Source of the DNA: Bostrychus sinensis | Taxonomy: Eukaryota > Chordata > Actinopteri > Gobiiformes > Eleotridae | DNA length: 64,000 nt | Direction: 5' to 3' | Assembly: GCA_020698575.1 (NCBI GenBank) | Contig: CM036239.1 | Coordinates: 44,419,763 to 44,483,762 of the forward strand | Shown: in pieces, positions 60,046 to 64,000 of the stretch | Layout of the letters: each line of letters opens with the position of its first letter | Position numbering within the stretch: the stretch's first letter is position 1 | The notes under the pieces: generated by a model | What the model was told of the DNA's origin: nothing | What the model saw: only the letters and a program-made list of their open reading frames with translations | Databases searched by the model: none | Position numbers and translations under genes: made by a program

Positions 60046-60440
60046 AAATGTTACAAACAATACTTTTACTTCACTGCATTTTAGAGCAAGTATCTGTACT
60101 TTATTTATTCTTTTCTTTTTTTTTTTTCTTTTTGCTGTGCCCTGAGTGTAATACCTAAATATAAAAAAATGCTGTAAAGTGGTACTCATTTAGAAACATC
60201 ACAATAACAATGACAGGAGACCTCACCTTCTCTTCTACTGCATTTGTTCATTTCATCATCAGCTGAATTTTTTAGCAAAATCCCTGACATCTAACACATT
60301 AATTAGTAGTCAATTTAGTCTGTATGAAATACTTTTACTTTTTTACTTACAAGTACATTTGAAAGTCTGTACTTTTTTACTTAAGTAGAATTTTTTATTG
60401 TGATACTTTTACTTGAGTACATTTTTGCTCCTTTATTAGT
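60046..60440. mobile_element. hAT-like element, partial copy C
   Basis: Nearly identical to 58,368-58,800 inside copy B, including the stretch GGTACTCATTTAGAAACATC. Both termini are missing. Confidence 0.75.
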
Positions 60441-60604
60441 ACAGATTAGTACTAGTACTTTTTTTTTTACAGTCTTGGTCTCATGTCGGTCTTGGCTGCA
60501 GTTTTAGTTGGTCTGTGGAATCTGTTGCTTTAGATCTTTAAAATAATGAATTATGTATTTGGACCATTTATTTATTTATTTATTTATTTTTACTTTTCCC
60601 TTTA

Positions 60605-60895
60605 TTTAGGCAAGGCAAGTTTATTTGTATAGCACAATTCATACACAGAGCAATTCAAACTGCTTTACAGAAAAAAAGGCAAATTTAAAAGTACAAAACA
60701 CAATTAAAACAATAAAATCTAATTTAAAGAGTATAATTAAGAATCAATTTAAAATTAAATTAAAAGAGAAGAGTGCAGATAAAACACTTTCAGTTGGCAT
60801 ATGCACAGCTAAAAAGAACAGTTTTAAGTCTGGACTTGAACATTGTCAGAGTAGAGGCCTGTCTAACATCGTCAGGGAGACTGTTCCAGAGTTTA
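60605..60895 (-). mobile_element. L2-like LINE 3' tail
   Basis: Begins with the tail AAGTTTATTTGTATAGCACA. The minus strand then encodes a remnant of the LFKSRLKT-type C-terminus. 5'-truncated. Confidence 0.65.
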
Positions 60896-62225
60896 GTTTA
60901 TTTAGTTTATTTAGTGTTAGTTGACAGGGTTTGGTCTTGCCCTGGTCTCGGGTCTCAGTTTTAACTTGGTCTCCATCTTGTCTTGGTCCTTAAAAGTCTC
61001 CACTCGGTCTCAAACCCTGAAAGTCTAGGCCTTGTCTTGGTCTTAGTTCCCTCTAGACTCAGACTGGTCTTGTTTTTTTTTTTTTAGTACAGCCTTGACT
61101 ACAACACCACGAGATGTACACATGTTTTAGATCCAGCCGGGTTTGGCCATGCATGCCTCCCACAGCGGCTGCAAGGGACGCAAGGGCCTTTTATCACTGC
61201 TTGCAGTTTTAATTCTTGTTAAAACCCTTTTATCAAGTAACATGCCTGACACCTTTCACCATCCTGCTTGCACACGTCACTTTACTCTTTTTTATACTTG
61301 TTATTGCTTCCTTAAATATGACAACTACTAGGTTCAAAAACCTTAGCACTTTAAATTTACAGTTAGAAGTTTAAGATAAGCTCTAAGTCTAGTCTTCTGT
61401 ATGATGTTTTGCCATGGTTAACTAGTCCCATTTTCCTTTTTTTAACAAATAAAGCAACCAGTCCTAGCTGTTGTACAGAAAGATATAACTATAACAAGCT
61501 GGGTAGTGTATCTTTAATAATGACAGATTGAAAAACCAAAAACATATTAGAATTCAATGTAAATCCTCAGAAGGCAAAGCGTCTAACCTCATAATTAACT
61601 TCCTCAGTGGGTAGTCACTGTGAGGAGCTCCATGTTAATCAATTAGTGATGTGTGAGTGGAGGATTAATTAATGGAGTTAATTTAAATATTAATTGTATA
61701 AAAAGTTACATATAGTGGAATAAAATGGGACATTAGTCAAAGTGTGCTTTCAATAGTATTAATATTATAAGAGTAAATAATAATATAATTTCAAAATATC
61801 ACACCTGTATATATGTATTGAGAGAAAATACATGTAAAGCAAATTTCACTATACTATTATATACTACTATATTATATTCTTATATGTAGGGGTAGGACAG
61901 AGAGGTGCGGAGGTGTCCAACACTATTTCAACAATATAGGACCTTTAATAATCTGCATATTGGTTTGCAAATTCCCCAAAAACGTTGAATTTTGTAGCGC
62001 TCACAAAAGCTGCAGTTGGTTAGCTGATTAGTTTGTTTTTTGTTCCTTTCTGGAAATTTATTTTCACATATTCTGTACAGACACACAAAACGCCATACAT
62101 ACAGTGACATAACATTCAGAAACATTAACTTCAAACATAGACACATTTTTAAGATTATTGCAAACATGACAATAGACCAGCTGGATTTTTTGCTGATTTC
62201 TAAATGTTCTGTGTCTGCGTATAGA

Positions 62226-62244
62226 GGGTTAGGGTTAGGGTTAG
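62226..62244 (+). repeat. short telomere-like GGGTTA run
   Basis: Three GGGTTA units. Too short to indicate a chromosome end. Confidence 0.8.
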
Positions 62245-62946
62245 TGATTGAGATTCAGAGTTCAGAGGCCTGTACATCTTTAAGGAGATATTAGTTGTGT
62301 TTGTAAGAATGATTGTGAGAATACTGTGAAAGGATGTAGAGCAACAGGAGGAGATTTGATTAAACATTTTGTCCTTTTAATTTGTGGACAGTCTGTTTGT
62401 TTGCTTTTCCTTTGATTGTCACTGTTTCTATAAGAGTTTTGATGCGTGTGGGTTCCAAAGAACTTTTTTTGTTTGTTTGTTTTATTAAGATTCAGATGAA
62501 GATGATTTTCTTTGCACCACTGCTTAAACTGCAGGACTGAGGTGCTCCAGTGTTGGTGATGAGTGGAGGTGACTGAACCTGGAGTGGATGCTGAGTTAAA
62601 TGAGCTTTTGTATTAATGTATGCACCATTATAAATCTAATTAACTTCATTAATAACCTGCCTTTTCAACATGTTAGCAGCTCTAGATGTGACATTGCAAC
62701 AGATGAACAGAGGAGCCAGTCTGTGCTGTTAATATCAGAGTGTCAAGTATAATCTGTATGTATTTAAACTGTGAGTACACTATCTGTCAAAGGAAGATTA
62801 TACCAGCTGCTGTTGGTGTGAGGTAGGCTATTGAACAATTACCAGTTAATTGCAGGGCTAACATTTGAAGACATGCACTCATAGACATTGACATCATTGA
62901 CTTACATGTTTATTCATTACAGGCAATATACACTGATCTGCAGGTA

Positions 62947-63010
62947 GTCATAGCACATAACATTATGGCCAACAGTATTAGGCAGGTGGTCATAATGTTA
63001 TGCCTGATGG
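62947..63010. repeat. inverted repeat, transposon end remnant
   Basis: CATAACATTATG and CATAATGTTATG form a perfect 12-bp inverted pair around about 20 bp, as in a family of fish DNA-transposon ends. Confidence 0.6.
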
Positions 63011-64000
63011 AGATTGCATGTTTACCAGTTCACCTGATACATGCATGTCTTTGGAAGGTTGAAATAAGGTAAATCAATGGTAACACAAGAAGGCATACAG
63101 ACTCCACACAGACACACATGTAGGCTGTTTTGACCTCTTATTAGTCAGGGGTGCTGAAGTCTTTGCTACTTTGGGCATGAGGTGGGGTGCACCCTGTATG
63201 CTCACCAGTCAAATGCATGCCAACTTGAACCAAGCTGAACTGTCCCAAACGAGAATATTTTAAAACAAATGCCTCGCTTGCAGCTGGTCACAGCTGAGGT
63301 CAGTCGACCTGACAACTCATGAACGCAAGTTTAATATGATAAAATGTCACTTAGTTTTGAGGTTTAAATGAATACATAAAAACCCTGATGGGTGTAGACA
63401 CATGCTATTATTAATATCATTTTAAAACAAACTGTAAAAACACCCAGTGCACTGTTTAAGACATGTTTAAAATCACTAATGACACAGAGCTCCACAGGAG
63501 CCAGCTGTAGCCTGCACTTTTAACCATATCACTGTAAAACTGACACTGTTGTGTCACTACTTTATGCCAAAACAACCCACGTACGTCACACACAGAACAA
63601 AGTCAAATTGAATGAGAGTTTGGAATTTAAGCTACAGCACCTAATATACTAAGCATAAGGAAGGCTGAGGGGGGTGCCAGGTAAGTAGCTAACCAACCCT
63701 TTTTGAATGCTAGAGTATCCTTGTTGACAAATGAGTTTAAAATATTGTGCACGTAATCCATTAATGTTTTAGAGCTAAAAGTTATTTAACCTCCTCTTAA
63801 CATTTGTGCTGTGAATCAAATAGCCCGCAGATGCCTCTAAAGGATAAAAGCATATGTGCAATTTATGAAACACATGCAAATTACGCAAAAAGAGGGCTAC
63901 AAAGCATACACTGAGCTTGGCCTCTGCAATAATTATGTGTTTTGCTGATGGTTTAGGCTATTTATGTGTAATATGCTATTGCTATTGCATGTGTTAATAT

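Larger units (their letters stand above)
55161..64000. other. intergenic region downstream of atp23, no gene seen
   Basis: Open frames are short and without recognisable domains. The contents are repeats (listed separately) plus patches that look unique and bear homeobox-type TAAT/ATTA sites, notably 57,240-57,560, 59,175-59,425 and 61,600-61,690. A repeat-like stretch with unusual composition at 56,215-56,450 is unassigned. Confidence 0.6.

Noticed and set aside
62226..62244. telomere-type repeat as a chromosome end or fusion point
   Set aside because: Only three units, with ordinary sequence on both sides.
1..64000. CRISPR arrays, operons, phage or plasmid features
   Set aside because: The sequence is vertebrate nuclear DNA. 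Repeats are dispersed transposons and microsatellites with no regular spacer pattern.

Overview
This window is from a teleost fish nuclear genome. It is AT-rich, its genes are split by GT-AG introns, and it carries fish-type repeats (Tc1-like elements, small hAT-like elements, L2-like LINE tails). The coding sequences look like vertebrate orthologs over their whole length. There is no prokaryotic, viral or CRISPR content.

Layout. Positions 1-11,000 hold no gene I can support: they lie downstream of brd1 and contain dispersed repeats plus a few GC-richer, homeobox-site-rich stretches that could be conserved regulatory DNA. From 12,797 to 30,728 (minus strand) is brd1 (BRPF2), a scaffold of the HBO1/MOZ acetyltransferase complexes; I resolve 12 coding exons that join in frame to 1227 codons. 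Two tRNA-Lys(CTT) genes sit in its fourth coding intron. At 36,837-40,544 (plus) is zbed4, a large single-exon coding sequence derived from a hAT transposase. At 41,719-44,285 (minus) is alg12, an ER mannosyltransferase with nine exons and 487 aa. At 44,775-50,449 (plus) is creld2, an ER-stress-inducible chaperone with ten exons and 358 aa. At 52,557-54,960 (plus) is atp23, a mitochondrial intermembrane-space metalloprotease with six exons and 233 aa. From 55,000 to 64,000 I see only repeats and possible conserved noncoding DNA.

The order brd1 - zbed4 - alg12 - creld2, with these orientations, is the order of human 22q13.33, so the block is ancestral. In human, ATP23 lies on chromosome 12, so its position here differs. 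alg12 and creld2 are divergent, with 489 bp between start codons. That spacer holds an exact ER-stress response element (CCAAT-N9-CCACG) and a second copy with one mismatch, which fits two ER protein-folding and glycosylation genes sharing a promoter.

No new system stands out. The most unusual items are: a minor-spliceosome (U12-type) intron in alg12 whose ends must be AT-AA to keep the conserved reading frame; the paired ER-stress elements and an eight-codon upstream ORF ahead of creld2; tRNA genes inside brd1; loss of two transposase catalytic positions in zbed4; and several mobile elements with recognisable terminal repeats and target-site duplications, one nested inside another repeat.
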